Below are positions 8,084-17,153 of a DNA stretch of 64,000 bases, one piece after another. Position 1 is the stretch's first letter, and every line of letters begins with the position of its first letter. A program made the translations under genes and the position numbers. The stretch is from NCBI GenBank assembly GCA_020853095.1, contig JADYZN010000055.1, positions 62,001-126,000 of the forward strand. The letters run 5' to 3'. The notes beneath the pieces are model-generated. The model was not told the DNA's origin and did no database searches. It worked only from the letters and a program-made list of their open reading frames with translations. The stretch is from Phycisphaerales bacterium. Lineage in GTDB: Bacteria > Planctomycetota > Phycisphaerae > Tepidisphaerales > Tepidisphaeraceae.

Positions 8084-9527
8084 GCGACCGTCCCCGTTTT
8101 TTCGGGATCTCCGCCACCAGGTCATACCCTTCCGCTCCGGTCACTTTCACCTCGATCAGTTGGCCGGCATGAAGATCATCCCCATGCACGAGGGTCACCG
8201 AGTCGATGTCCGGAGCCTGCCCCGTGCCGCGTGCCACCCACCCATCCTCCGCATCCCGTCCGGCCGGCCGATCCACCAGCACGGTGATCGTCTTGCCCGC
8301 CATCTCCCTGGCTTTCTTAAACGCCACCTTCTGCTGTGCCAGCATCAATTCCTCAACCCGGCGTTGCTTGATCTCATCGGGCACCTGCCCATCCATCTTC
8401 CCCATCGGCGTGCCCGGCTCGGCGCTGAATGCGAACACGCCCATCATGTCGAATCCGAAATCTTCCACAAATCGAATCAGCTCCTGATGTTGCGCCTCGG
8501 TCTCTCCCGGCGAACCGGCGATGAAAGTTGTCCGGATCGTGATCCCCGGAATCCAGTTGCGCAATTTCTCCAGCAACGTTTCGATCTCTTTTCGACTCAC
8601 CCGCCGTCGCATCCGCGTCAAAATGTCGTCGTTGATGTGCTGCAAAGGCATGTCGATGTACGGAACCATCCGGCCGCACTGCGCGATGGTCTGGATCATT
8701 TCATCCGTGAAACAGGATGGATAGGCGTACATCAGCCGCAACCAATGCACATCCTTGAGTTCCCGATCCAACGTTTTAAGCAACCCGCTCAACCCCGGCG
8801 CATAACCGATGTCCGTGCCATAACTTGTGGTGTCTTGGCCGATCAGGTTCAGCTCCACCGCGCCATCCGCCGCCAGTTCCGCGGCCTCGGCCATGATTTG
8901 CTGCGGCGGCTTGGACCGCATCAACCCGCGAATGGATGGGATCGTGCAAAAAGTGCAACCTTGATTGCATCCTTCGCTGATCCGCAAATATGCATAATGT
9001 CGAGGCGTCAACCGCAATCTGGCCCGGTCATCCTCAAAAACCGCCAGCCGATTGGTTTTGGTCTCCTTGATGGCCTGTTGGCCGCTGGCCGCCGCCAGTT
9101 CCTTGGACAGGTCGTGATATTTGCCCAGGAAGTGGCCGTGGTCCTGACGGGGATTGGTCTGCCCGCGAACGGCCTCGACGATGTGTTCACGATCAAAAAC
9201 CCCCACCAGCCGGTCGATCCCCGGCGCTTCGCTCAGCAATTTGGTCTTGTGGCGTTGCACCAGACAACCCGCCACCACGACCCGTTTGCATCGGCCGGTC
9301 CGTTTCAGCTCAATCGCCTCGTGAATCTCCTTCATCGATTCGGTCTTGGATGCCTCTAAAAAACCGCAAGTATTGATAACAATCGCATCCGCATCCGAAG
9401 CATTCGAGGTGATGTTCAATCCATCCTCGGCCAGCAGCCCCAGCATCCGTTCGCTGTCCACCAGATTTTTAGGACAGCCCAACGAAACAAAGGCTACTTT
9501 TTTGATCGATTTGGCCGACTTGGCCAT
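8055..9527 (-). CDS. rimO: Ribosomal protein S12 methylthiotransferase RimO
   Basis: 490 residues. A radical SAM enzyme that methylthiolates an Asp of ribosomal protein S12. The N-terminal UPF0004 domain begins KKVAFVSLGCPKNLVDSE and carries its three cluster cysteines: SLGC, NTCGF and AGCLVQR. The radical SAM motif reads SEGCNQGCTFCTIPSIRG, with the CxxxCxxC cysteines, and is typical of RimO rather than MiaB. A TRAM-like C-terminal domain follows. I chose ATG 9527 because GGAGA precedes it and the product then begins just before the conserved region; a longer frame starts at 9584. The gene is convergent with the Nudix gene and divergent from folC. Confidence 0.95.
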   Translation of the reverse strand: MAKSAKSIKKVAFVSLGCPKNLVDSERMLGLLAEDGLNITSNASDADAIVINTCGFLEASKTESMKEIHEAIELKRTGRCKRVVVAGCLVQRHKTKLLSEAPGIDRLVGVFDREHIVEAVRGQTNPRQDHGHFLGKYHDLSKELAAASGQQAIKETKTNRLAVFEDDRARLRLTPRHYAYLRISEGCNQGCTFCTIPSIRGLMRSKPPQQIMAEAAELAADGAVELNLIGQDTTSYGTDIGYAPGLSGLLKTLDRELKDVHWLRLMYAYPSCFTDEMIQTIAQCGRMVPYIDMPLQHINDDILTRMRRRVSRKEIETLLEKLRNWIPGITIRTTFIAGSPGETEAQHQELIRFVEDFGFDMMGVFAFSAEPGTPMGKMDGQVPDEIKQRRVEELMLAQQKVAFKKAREMAGKTITVLVDRPAGRDAEDGWVARGTGQAPDIDSVTLVHGDDLHAGQLIEVKVTGAEGYDLVAEIPKKRGRSLKVLAQRSS

Positions 9528-9701
9528 GTTCTTCTCCAACACAATTTCGTCGCCAAGCCTAGGATTCTGCGCAAGCCCGGTCAATAGTACGCCTTAACGG
9601 TTGAGTCGTGCGAAAAGAGCATATTTTGATTAGCCAAAATAATGAGTCTGGTTGGTCAATTTGGTTACAAGTACTGGTCCTGTCGTGAGTTGTTGCCCGA
9701 A

Positions 9702-9730
9702 TTGAAACAGGGTTTTGAAAATGATACAAT
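9702..9730 (+). promoter_or_regulatory. Strong candidate promoter for folC
   Basis: TTGAAA (9702-9707) and TACAAT (9725-9730) are exactly 17 bases apart, with five of six matches in each box. Transcription would begin at about 9737, so the mRNA would start at or just before ATG 9741 and be effectively leaderless. There is no Shine-Dalgarno sequence here, which agrees with that reading. Confidence 0.55.
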
Positions 9731-9740
9731 GATGAACCTT

Positions 9741-11231
9741 ATGCCCAGTCGGACAAAAATTCGGCGCACCACTCCCAAGCGGCGAACATCCGCCGTGGCG
9801 ACTCATCCCAGCCGCGGCGCACGCGGCGAGCGGGCGATCTCCACGGCCAAGACCGCACCTTTTGCGCCTCCTGTGGCTTCGACCACAACCGGTAGTGGTT
9901 ATTCCAAAGCCCTTCGCTTTCTCTATTCGCTCAGTGACTATGAGCGCCAGCGGATTGTGCGCTATACCCCGGAGCATTTCAACCTCGACCGCATGCGCAC
10001 CCTTCTGAAGCGGCTGGGAAACCCCCAGGAGAGCTTCAAGTCGGTCCATGTTGCGGGCACCAAAGGCAAAGGCAGCACCTGCGCCATGATCGCGGCGATG
10101 TTGCAGGCGTGCGGATATCGGGTGGGCGTCTACAGCAGCCCACATCTTGTGGATATTCGCGAGCGCATCACAATTAATGGACAGATGATTCCGCAGGCCG
10201 ATTTTGGCCGGTTGGTTCGACAGGTTGAGCCGATCGTGGCCCGGATCAAGCCGCATCCTTCGTATTTCGACGTGCTGACGGCGGTGGCGTTTAAGTATTT
10301 TGCGGATCAGAAGGTGGATATCGCGGTGGTGGAGACCGGCCTCGGTGGCCGTCTGGATTCGACCAACGTGATCAAGCCGGAAGTGACCGCGATCACCAGC
10401 ATCAGCAAGGACCACATGGCCCAGTTGGGCAATACGCTGGGGAAGATCGCCGCCGAGAAGGCGGGGATTTTCAAGAAAGGCGTGCCGGCGGTGTCGGTGA
10501 TTCAGAATCCCGAGGCCGAGGCGGTATTGAAGCAGGTGGCCGAGCAGGTGGGTGCGCCGCTGGACATTCCCGGCAAGAGCATCGAGTTCAGCTACCGTTT
10601 TGAATCCAGCCGGATGCTTGGCCCGCACAATCGGGTCTGCCTGACGACGCCCAACACCCGTTTTGAGCACCTGGCGGTTCCGCTGATTGGCGAGCACCAG
10701 GCGATCAACTGCGGTCTTGCACTGGCCGTCATGGATCGTCTCAAAGGCCGGGGCGTTGAGATCAACGACGCCAAGGCGATGGAAGGGTTGGCCAAGACGG
10801 TCATCCCAGGCCGGATGGAGATGGTCAGCACGACGCCGCGCGTATTGGTGGATGCGGCCCACAACGCCGCCAGCGTGGATGCGTTGATGCGGGCGATCGG
10901 CCAGCACATTCCGTACGATTCGATGGTGGTCATTTTCGGCTGCTGCGGCGACAAGGACATCCCCGGGATGTTGGACCGTATCACCGCCGGAGCCGACAAG
11001 GTGATTTTCACCAACGTCAACAACATCCGCAGCGCCGACCCCAACGAACTGGCGGCGCGGTACGTGGAGCTGTACGGCAAGATGGCGCAGGTGGCGCCGA
11101 CGCTGGATGAGGCGATGGCGATTGCCCAGCGCGCCGTGACCAAGGAAGATCTGATCTGCATCACCGGAAGTTTTTATCTGGTGGGCGAGGCGAAGAAATA
11201 CTTTGCCGCCAAGGCCGCCAGGCCGGAGTGA
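9741..11231 (+). CDS. folC: Folylpolyglutamate / dihydrofolate synthase
   Basis: Mur-ligase-family enzyme that adds glutamate to folates and makes dihydrofolate from dihydropteroate. Conserved parts are ALRFLYSLSDYER, the P-loop HVAGTKGKGSTCAM, YSSPHLVDIRERITING, ETGLGGRLDSTN, the SISKDHMAQLG segment and the C-terminal DAAHNAASVDAL. The catalytic core starts about 50 residues into the product. Before it is a basic, Thr/Pro/Ala-rich stretch (PSRTKIRRTTPKRR) that is not part of the family fold and is probably disordered. The open frame begins at 9642; I place the start at 9741 because a good promoter at 9702-9730 would exclude earlier codons, but 9732 is also possible. A terminator follows. Confidence 0.93.
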   Translation: MPSRTKIRRTTPKRRTSAVATHPSRGARGERAISTAKTAPFAPPVASTTTGSGYSKALRFLYSLSDYERQRIVRYTPEHFNLDRMRTLLKRLGNPQESFKSVHVAGTKGKGSTCAMIAAMLQACGYRVGVYSSPHLVDIRERITINGQMIPQADFGRLVRQVEPIVARIKPHPSYFDVLTAVAFKYFADQKVDIAVVETGLGGRLDSTNVIKPEVTAITSISKDHMAQLGNTLGKIAAEKAGIFKKGVPAVSVIQNPEAEAVLKQVAEQVGAPLDIPGKSIEFSYRFESSRMLGPHNRVCLTTPNTRFEHLAVPLIGEHQAINCGLALAVMDRLKGRGVEINDAKAMEGLAKTVIPGRMEMVSTTPRVLVDAAHNAASVDALMRAIGQHIPYDSMVVIFGCCGDKDIPGMLDRITAGADKVIFTNVNNIRSADPNELAARYVELYGKMAQVAPTLDEAMAIAQRAVTKEDLICITGSFYLVGEAKKYFAAKAARPE

Positions 11232-11259
11232 TGCGATCGACGTAAACATCAAAGCACCG

Positions 11260-11287
11260 GGACAGGCGCGATGCCTGTCCTTTTTTT
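11260..11287 (+). terminator. Rho-independent terminator after folC
   Basis: GGACAGGC (11260-11267) pairs perfectly with GCCTGTCC (11273-11280) across a five-base loop. A run of seven T follows at 11281-11287. It lies 29 bases after the folC stop. Confidence 0.85.
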
Positions 11288-11293
11288 ACTTAT

Positions 11294-11316
11294 CCCCTCT
11301 CCCGGAGGGAGAGGGG
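11294..11316. repeat. REP-like palindrome CCCCTCTCCC-GGA-GGGAGAGGGG
   Basis: A perfect 10-base inverted repeat with a three-base centre, lying between the folC terminator and the leuB start. Palindromes of this CCCTCTCCC/GGGAGAGGG type are scattered as short repeats in many GC-rich bacterial genomes. A second, longer relative lies inside the mod gene at 50402-50441. Its right arm is close to the leuB ribosome site. Confidence 0.6.
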
Positions 11317-11332
11317 GAAAATTGGAGATGAC

Positions 11333-12409
<1,077 letters not shown>

Positions 12410-12428
12410 GGCGGGGCGCATCCCCGCC
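12410..12428 (+). terminator. GC hairpin immediately after leuB
   Basis: GGCGGGG (12410-12416) pairs perfectly with CCCCGCC (12422-12428) around a five-base loop, beginning at the base after the stop codon. There is no T run, so it may be a weak or factor-assisted terminator or an mRNA-stabilising 3' hairpin. Confidence 0.35.
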
Positions 12429-12551
12429 GGATGAATCGTCCAACCTTCGCCGGCGGGCGGTGTCCAATTCTCTGGAGTTTTCAGGCATAGCCAAGGTAAA
12501 ATCACGACGTTGGCCGGCCGGTGCGGCGCGTGCGTGAAAGGAGCTGAAACC

Positions 12552-13319
12552 ATGTTGCGACTGATGGGATGGATGTTGGCGGCGGGGTTGGTCGTGGGGT
12601 TGGCGCAGGCAGCCACGGCCGCTCCCAGGCCGGCGGCGGACCGGTCGGGCAAGGCGACGGGATTGCGGGCGGCGGCCGCGGCGCTGGACGATGCCCACAC
12701 CGCATTGAAGCGGGCCGATGAGGATGCGCGGGGTCGGCGCGACAAGTCGATCACGCTGATCGAACAGGCGTTCACCGAATGCGAAAAAGGGTTGGAAGCG
12801 GCCGAGGGGCCGGGGTGGAAAGACAAGCCCATTCGCGGCGGCGACCAGCGTGATCGCCAGCGCGAGCGCAAGAATTACGACCAGGACAACGTCGGCGCAT
12901 GGCAGGAAGCGCACGATGCGCTCGACGATGCCATGCAGATCATGACCAACGAGTCGGGGACGATCTTCAAAGGGCACAAGGTCGAGGCGATGAAGCTGAC
13001 CAGGGAGGCGCAGAACCTGGTGGAGGGGGGCTTGGAAGGAGCGATCAAATCCGGTGAGCGCGACCGGCGCACCCGGCAGATGCGCGAGCGAAGCGACCGG
13101 TTTTATTCGCGGCTGCCGGGAAAAGTGCGGGACACCGCCTTGTCGATCGCGCCGCATCTGATGATTCAGGATTTGAAGGTGGAGGATGGGGATTCGGAGA
13201 TCGGCCGGCTGTTTCACATTGAAGGGATTTCCGGGAAGCGCGATGCGGAAATGGTGATCAGCGAGGATGGCCAGTTGTGGGAGGCCAAGTTCACGCCGCG
13301 GCGGTATGAGGAGGATTGA
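12552..13319 (+). CDS. Exported helical protein of unknown function
   Basis: 255 residues. I do not recognise the family. A signal peptide is clear: MLRLMG, a hydrophobic core (WMLAAGLVVGLA) and a cleavage site near ATAA, before PRPAAD. The mature protein is strongly charged and helical. It includes a segment repeating Arg, Asp and Glu (GDQRDRQRERKNYDQ) and a section AWQEAHDALDDAMQIM. It ends in a small, more beta-like region (AEMVISEDGQLWEAKF) of the kind seen in PepSY-like or PQQ-like periplasmic domains, which is a guess. AAAGGAG lies 8 bases before ATG 12552 and fixes the start. It is convergent with the HtrA-like gene. Confidence 0.6.
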   Translation: MLRLMGWMLAAGLVVGLAQAATAAPRPAADRSGKATGLRAAAAALDDAHTALKRADEDARGRRDKSITLIEQAFTECEKGLEAAEGPGWKDKPIRGGDQRDRQRERKNYDQDNVGAWQEAHDALDDAMQIMTNESGTIFKGHKVEAMKLTREAQNLVEGGLEGAIKSGERDRRTRQMRERSDRFYSRLPGKVRDTALSIAPHLMIQDLKVEDGDSEIGRLFHIEGISGKRDAEMVISEDGQLWEAKFTPRRYEED

Positions 13320-13355
13320 GGTCTTCGCCTCTCGCCGTGTTTAAGAGCAATCGTT

Positions 13356-13376
13356 GGCCCGCACGGGGTGCGGACC
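13356..13376. terminator. GC-rich hairpin between convergent genes
   Basis: GGCCCGCAC (13356-13364) and GTGCGGACC (13368-13376) form a nine-base stem with one mismatch and a three-base loop. It fills the short gap between two convergent stop codons, so it may end transcription from both sides. It has no T run and could also be a dispersed repeat. Confidence 0.35.
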
Positions 13377-14789
13377 CTACTGGGGGGGTTCGAGGCGCAG
13401 GGTTTGGGTTTGGCCTTCGTGCAGCACCACCAGGACCAGTGGGTCGTGAGGGTTGGTTTTACGAAAGAGTTTGTAGTCGCGTTCAAATTGTTCGAGGTTG
13501 TCCACGGTCTGGCGGTTCATGTCGAGAATGATGTCGTTGATTTGCAGTTTGGCGGTGGCGGCGGTGCTGGAGGGTTTGACGAAGGCGACGACCACTCCCT
13601 TGGCATCGCCGGGCAGTCGGCGCAGATAGGTGTCGTAAAAGACCATTTCGCGGGCGGTGAATCCCAAGTCCTCGGCATAAAATCGTTTGGCGAGCGTTGA
13701 TCGGCGGGGTTGTTCCTCAAGCGTGACGGCGACCTGCCGCAACGGCTGATCGGGGCCTTGATAAAGCCCCAGCGAAAGGGTTTGTCCCACTTTCATGCGG
13801 ATCACCTGCCGGCGGATGATCGAGGGGAGTTCTTCGGGGCGGTCGCCGCGTTGCAGGGGCTGGCCGTTGATCTGAACGATCTTGTCGCCGGGTTTGAGTC
13901 CGGCCCGTTCGGCCGGCGCGCCGGGGATGACGTCGCCGATCTCGACGGCGGGGCGATTTTTCAAGCCCAGCGCCTCGGCCACATCCTTGTTCAAGCCGGC
14001 CATCTGCACGACGCCGATCCAGGGCAGTTTCATCGGGATGCCGGCGACCGGCAGGTCGTCAAAGCTCCAGAGGTAATCGCAGGCCGGGACAAAAAACATG
14101 GGCGGGGACTGGATGCGTTCAAAGATGCTCTGGGCGTTGAGAAAAGCGGACTGGTTGGCCTGAATGTTCACGATCCCCACCGCGTCGCCCTGTGCGTCAA
14201 AGACCGGCGAGCCGATGTCCCCCAGGCCGCTGGTGGTCATGATGTGCGGGATCTCTCCGCGCAGTTCGGCGGCGGCGAGGGTCTGCATGAGATAGGTTCG
14301 ATATCCCTCGGCCTTGGGCAACATGCCGATGGAATAGAGTCGGTCGCCGACGTGAATCGGATGGGGTGAAAAATGCAACGCGGGCCAGTTTTGCGGCCGA
14401 ACCGCCTGCACGTAGGCGAGATTGGTCCGTTCGTCGCGCCCCAGAAACGTCGCTTCCAATTCCTCATCGTCTTGGTTGTCGCGCGGGACGATGATTTTGA
14501 AATCGGTCAGTTGTTCATCGGGGATGCGCGGGTCCACCAGGCCGATGGAACAGAGCACCAGCCCATCGGAACGGATGACAATGCCCGTGCCGATCAATTC
14601 CTGCTTGCCCGCTTCGCTTTCCCACGTGAGCTGGACGGCCACCAAGGAGGGTGAAATCTTCTGATAGAGCTGTTGTGCGAAATCGGTTGTGCTCCGGGTG
14701 GTCGCCGGCGCGGCCGACAGAGATGCGGCAACGAGCAGGCACAGAGGGAGGGTTTTGAAAAGCTGAAGGAGTCGATGCGTAAAAATCAT
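13377..14789 (-). CDS. HtrA/Deg-like protein with PDZ domains but no catalytic triad
   Basis: 470 residues from ATG 14789 in the order signal peptide, trypsin-like fold (about 35-215) and two PDZ domains (about 255-345 and 370-465). The fold is clear from IGTGIVIRSDGLVLC, but the catalytic positions are changed. Where HtrA has NNHVVD this has SIGLVD (His to Gly83). Where it has TDLA this has TNLA (Asp to Asn123). Where it has GNSGGP this has GDIGSP (Ser to Ile192). It is therefore probably an inactive, periplasmic scaffold or chaperone. PDZ carboxylate loops (VEIGDVIPGAPAERAGL; KGVVVAFVKPSST) remain intact. The start with the signal peptide is preferred over ATG 14855; no ribosome site is visible at either. 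Confidence 0.82.
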   Translation of the reverse strand: MIFTHRLLQLFKTLPLCLLVAASLSAAPATTRSTTDFAQQLYQKISPSLVAVQLTWESEAGKQELIGTGIVIRSDGLVLCSIGLVDPRIPDEQLTDFKIIVPRDNQDDEELEATFLGRDERTNLAYVQAVRPQNWPALHFSPHPIHVGDRLYSIGMLPKAEGYRTYLMQTLAAAELRGEIPHIMTTSGLGDIGSPVFDAQGDAVGIVNIQANQSAFLNAQSIFERIQSPPMFFVPACDYLWSFDDLPVAGIPMKLPWIGVVQMAGLNKDVAEALGLKNRPAVEIGDVIPGAPAERAGLKPGDKIVQINGQPLQRGDRPEELPSIIRRQVIRMKVGQTLSLGLYQGPDQPLRQVAVTLEEQPRRSTLAKRFYAEDLGFTAREMVFYDTYLRRLPGDAKGVVVAFVKPSSTAATAKLQINDIILDMNRQTVDNLEQFERDYKLFRKTNPHDPLVLVVLHEGQTQTLRLEPPQ

Positions 14790-14896
14790 TACAGGAGTGT
14801 AGGCGTTTGAGGTGAAAAATTCACGAACCGGCCCGGCGCATCGATGCCGGCGCATGGAACAAGATGAGGGTTGGATTGGATGGACGTCGGCGGGGA

Positions 14897-15847
14897 TTAC
14901 GCCTTCGGGCCGTGTTCTTCGTACCAGGCGATGGTTTTGCGGAGGCCTTCTTCAAAGGGGGTTTGGGCGACAAAGCCGATTTGTTCCCTGGCGCGGGTGA
15001 CATCCAGGCATCGTCGGGGCTGGCCATCGGGCTTGGAGGCATCCCATTGGATTTGGCCGGTAAAGCCGCTGAGGCGGGCGACGAGAATGGTCAGGTCGCG
15101 GATGGTGATTTCGAGGCCGGAGCCAAGGTTCATCGGTTCGGAGGAGTTGTACTTTTCCATCGACAGGACCAGAGCCTCGGCGCAATCCTCCACGTAGAGA
15201 AATTCGCGGCTGGCCGATCCGGTTCCCCATGCGGTGATCTGCTTGTCGCCGCGCCGGCGGGCCTCGACGCATTTGCGGATCAGGGCGGGGATGACGTGCG
15301 AGGAATGGAGATCGAAGTTGTCGCGCGGGCCGTACAGGTTGACCGGCAGCAGGTAGACGCCATTGAGGCCGTATTGCTGGCGATAGGACTGGCACATCAC
15401 CAGCAGGGCTTTTTTGGCCACGCCGTAGGGGGCGTTGGTCTCTTCGGGATAGCCATTCCACAGCTCCGATTCACGGAATGGGACGGGGGTGAATTTGGGA
15501 TAGGCGCAGATGGTTCCCACCTGCACGAATTTTTTCAATCCCACCTGACGAGCCCCTTCGATCAGGTGCAGGCCCATGGCCATGTTGGCGAAGAAAAACC
15601 GGCCGGGATTGTCGCGGTTGGCGCCGATGCCGCCGACTTCGGCCGCCAGATGCATCACGACATCCGGCTTCAGCTCGCGATAAAACCGCTGAACATCGGC
15701 CTCGTGGGTCAGATCAAAATCCTTGCGCCGGGGGATGGAGATGTTGGCGTAGCCGCGCTGGCGCAGTTTTTCGACGACGAACGATCCTAAAAATCCCGCT
15801 CCGCCGGTGAGGGCAATGCGATCGCTCTTTTGAATGGGGCTGCTCAT
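14897..15847 (-). CDS. fcl: GDP-L-fucose synthase
   Basis: 316 residues, an extended short-chain dehydrogenase that epimerises and reduces GDP-4-keto-6-deoxymannose to GDP-L-fucose with NADPH. The N-terminal cofactor loop is [15 protein letters not shown]. The family marker is in [15 protein letters not shown]. The catalytic Ser/Tyr/Lys set lies in VGTICAYP and [32 protein letters not shown] and [13 protein letters not shown] match GDP-fucose synthases. It follows gmd by 21 bases on the same strand, and Gmd makes its substrate, so the pair forms an operon for activated fucose used in surface glycans. Confidence 0.93.
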   Translation of the reverse strand: MSSPIQKSDRIALTGGAGFLGSFVVEKLRQRGYANISIPRRKDFDLTHEADVQRFYRELKPDVVMHLAAEVGGIGANRDNPGRFFFANMAMGLHLIEGARQVGLKKFVQVGTICAYPKFTPVPFRESELWNGYPEETNAPYGVAKKALLVMCQSYRQQYGLNGVYLLPVNLYGPRDNFDLHSSHVIPALIRKCVEARRRGDKQITAWGTGSASREFLYVEDCAEALVLSMEKYNSSEPMNLGSGLEITIRDLTILVARLSGFTGQIQWDASKPDGQPRRCLDVTRAREQIGFVAQTPFEEGLRKTIAWYEEHGPKA

Positions 15848-15868
15848 AAATATAGGTGTCGTAGAGGT

Positions 15869-16885
15869 TTAGCTGTTTTCGGCGACCAGTTTTTCGCGTT
15901 TGGCCAGCTTCCAGTCGGCGTCGGTCATCATTTTGGCCAGTGCCTTGAACGTCACCTTGGGTGTCCAGCGAAGCTCTTTTTTCGCCTTGGCCGGGTCGCC
16001 CAGGAGCAAATCCACCTCGGCCGGGCGGAAATATCGGGGATCGACCTCGACGTATTGGTTCCAATCCAGCCCCAGATGGCCAAACACTTCATCCAAAAAT
16101 TCGCGCACCGAGTGGGTTTCACCCGTGGCGACGACGAAATCGTCGGCCTTGTCCTGTTGAAGCATCAGCCACATCGCCTCGACATAGTCGCCGGCAAAGC
16201 CCCAGTCGCGTTTGGCGTCGAGGTTTCCAAGGAACAGTTTTTTCTGCAAACCCTCCTTGATGCGGGTGGCAGCGCGGGTGATTTTGCGGGTGACGAATGT
16301 TTCGCCGCGGCGGGGGGATTCGTGGTTGAACAGGATTCCGTTGCAGGCAAACATATTGTAAGACTCGCGGTAATTGACCGTTTGCCAGAACGAATAGACC
16401 TTTGCGCAGGCATAGGGGCTGCGGGGATAAAACGGGGTGGTTTCGGTCTGGGGGGTCTGGACGACCTTTCCGTACATTTCGGAACTGGAGGCCTGGTAAA
16501 ATCGGACCGGCAGGGCGGTGTCGCGAATGGCTTCCAGCAGGTTCATCGTCCCCAGGGCATCCACCTGCATCGTGTAGACCGGCTGATCGAAGCTGACGCG
16601 GACGTGGGATTGGGCGCCGAGGTTGTAGACCTCATCGGGGCGAACGCGGGTCAGGATTTCGCGCAGGCCGGTTCCATCGACGAGGTCGCCATAGTGGAGA
16701 TAAATCCGCGCATCGGGGTCGTGGGGGTCGCGATAGAGGTGTTCGATCCGGTCGGTGTTGAACGATGAAGAGCGGCGGACAATCCCGTGGACGGTGTATC
16801 CTTTGGACAAGAGCAGTTCCGCCAGATACGAGCCATCCTGACCGGTGATTCCGGTGACGAGAGCGGTTTTACGATCCGTGGCCAT
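15869..16885 (-). CDS. gmd: GDP-mannose 4,6-dehydratase
   Basis: 338 residues. Converts GDP-mannose to GDP-4-keto-6-deoxymannose with bound NADP. The start [19 protein letters not shown] is the family hallmark. [41 protein letters not shown] and [15 protein letters not shown] (Tyr and Lys of the active site) all match, as do [17 protein letters not shown] and [13 protein letters not shown]. Its substrate could come from ManC encoded at 61.6 kb. A weak AAAGGAAA lies 13 bases before the ATG. The 268-base spacer upstream is shared with the divergent AsmA-like gene and should hold promoters for both. Confidence 0.96.
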   Translation of the reverse strand: MATDRKTALVTGITGQDGSYLAELLLSKGYTVHGIVRRSSSFNTDRIEHLYRDPHDPDARIYLHYGDLVDGTGLREILTRVRPDEVYNLGAQSHVRVSFDQPVYTMQVDALGTMNLLEAIRDTALPVRFYQASSSEMYGKVVQTPQTETTPFYPRSPYACAKVYSFWQTVNYRESYNMFACNGILFNHESPRRGETFVTRKITRAATRIKEGLQKKLFLGNLDAKRDWGFAGDYVEAMWLMLQQDKADDFVVATGETHSVREFLDEVFGHLGLDWNQYVEVDPRYFRPAEVDLLLGDPAKAKKELRWTPKVTFKALAKMMTDADWKLAKREKLVAENS

Positions 16886-17153
16886 GGTTTAGCAATTTCC
16901 TTTTATTTCGAGCGGCCAAAGAGCGTAGCGGACAGGGCGGGTGGATGCAACTGGAATCCGGTTTCGCCAATTGTATGCAAACGTTTGTCCTGACAGGGTT
17001 TGTGAATCGGTCGCTGGAAGCTGGGCGGACCTTGCCAATCGTGATGGCGCAGGGTGCGAAAGGAGGAGGCATTTCAATCGTGGTGGTAAAATCTACAATC
17101 CTCAACCGCCCATGGGGTGTGGTAAGGTGTCTGGATCACAAAGAGGGGATTGA

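Noticed and set aside
8160-9359. 399-codon open frame antisense to rimO
   Set aside because: RimO is certain from its cluster motifs, and the antisense translation lacks any domain.
9630-11252. 540-codon open frame antisense to folC
   Set aside because: The plus-strand FolC has all family motifs; the antisense product has none.
11284-11320. CRISPR or direct repeat array
   Set aside because: Only one palindrome is present here and one relative lies 39 kb away; there is no spacer series.
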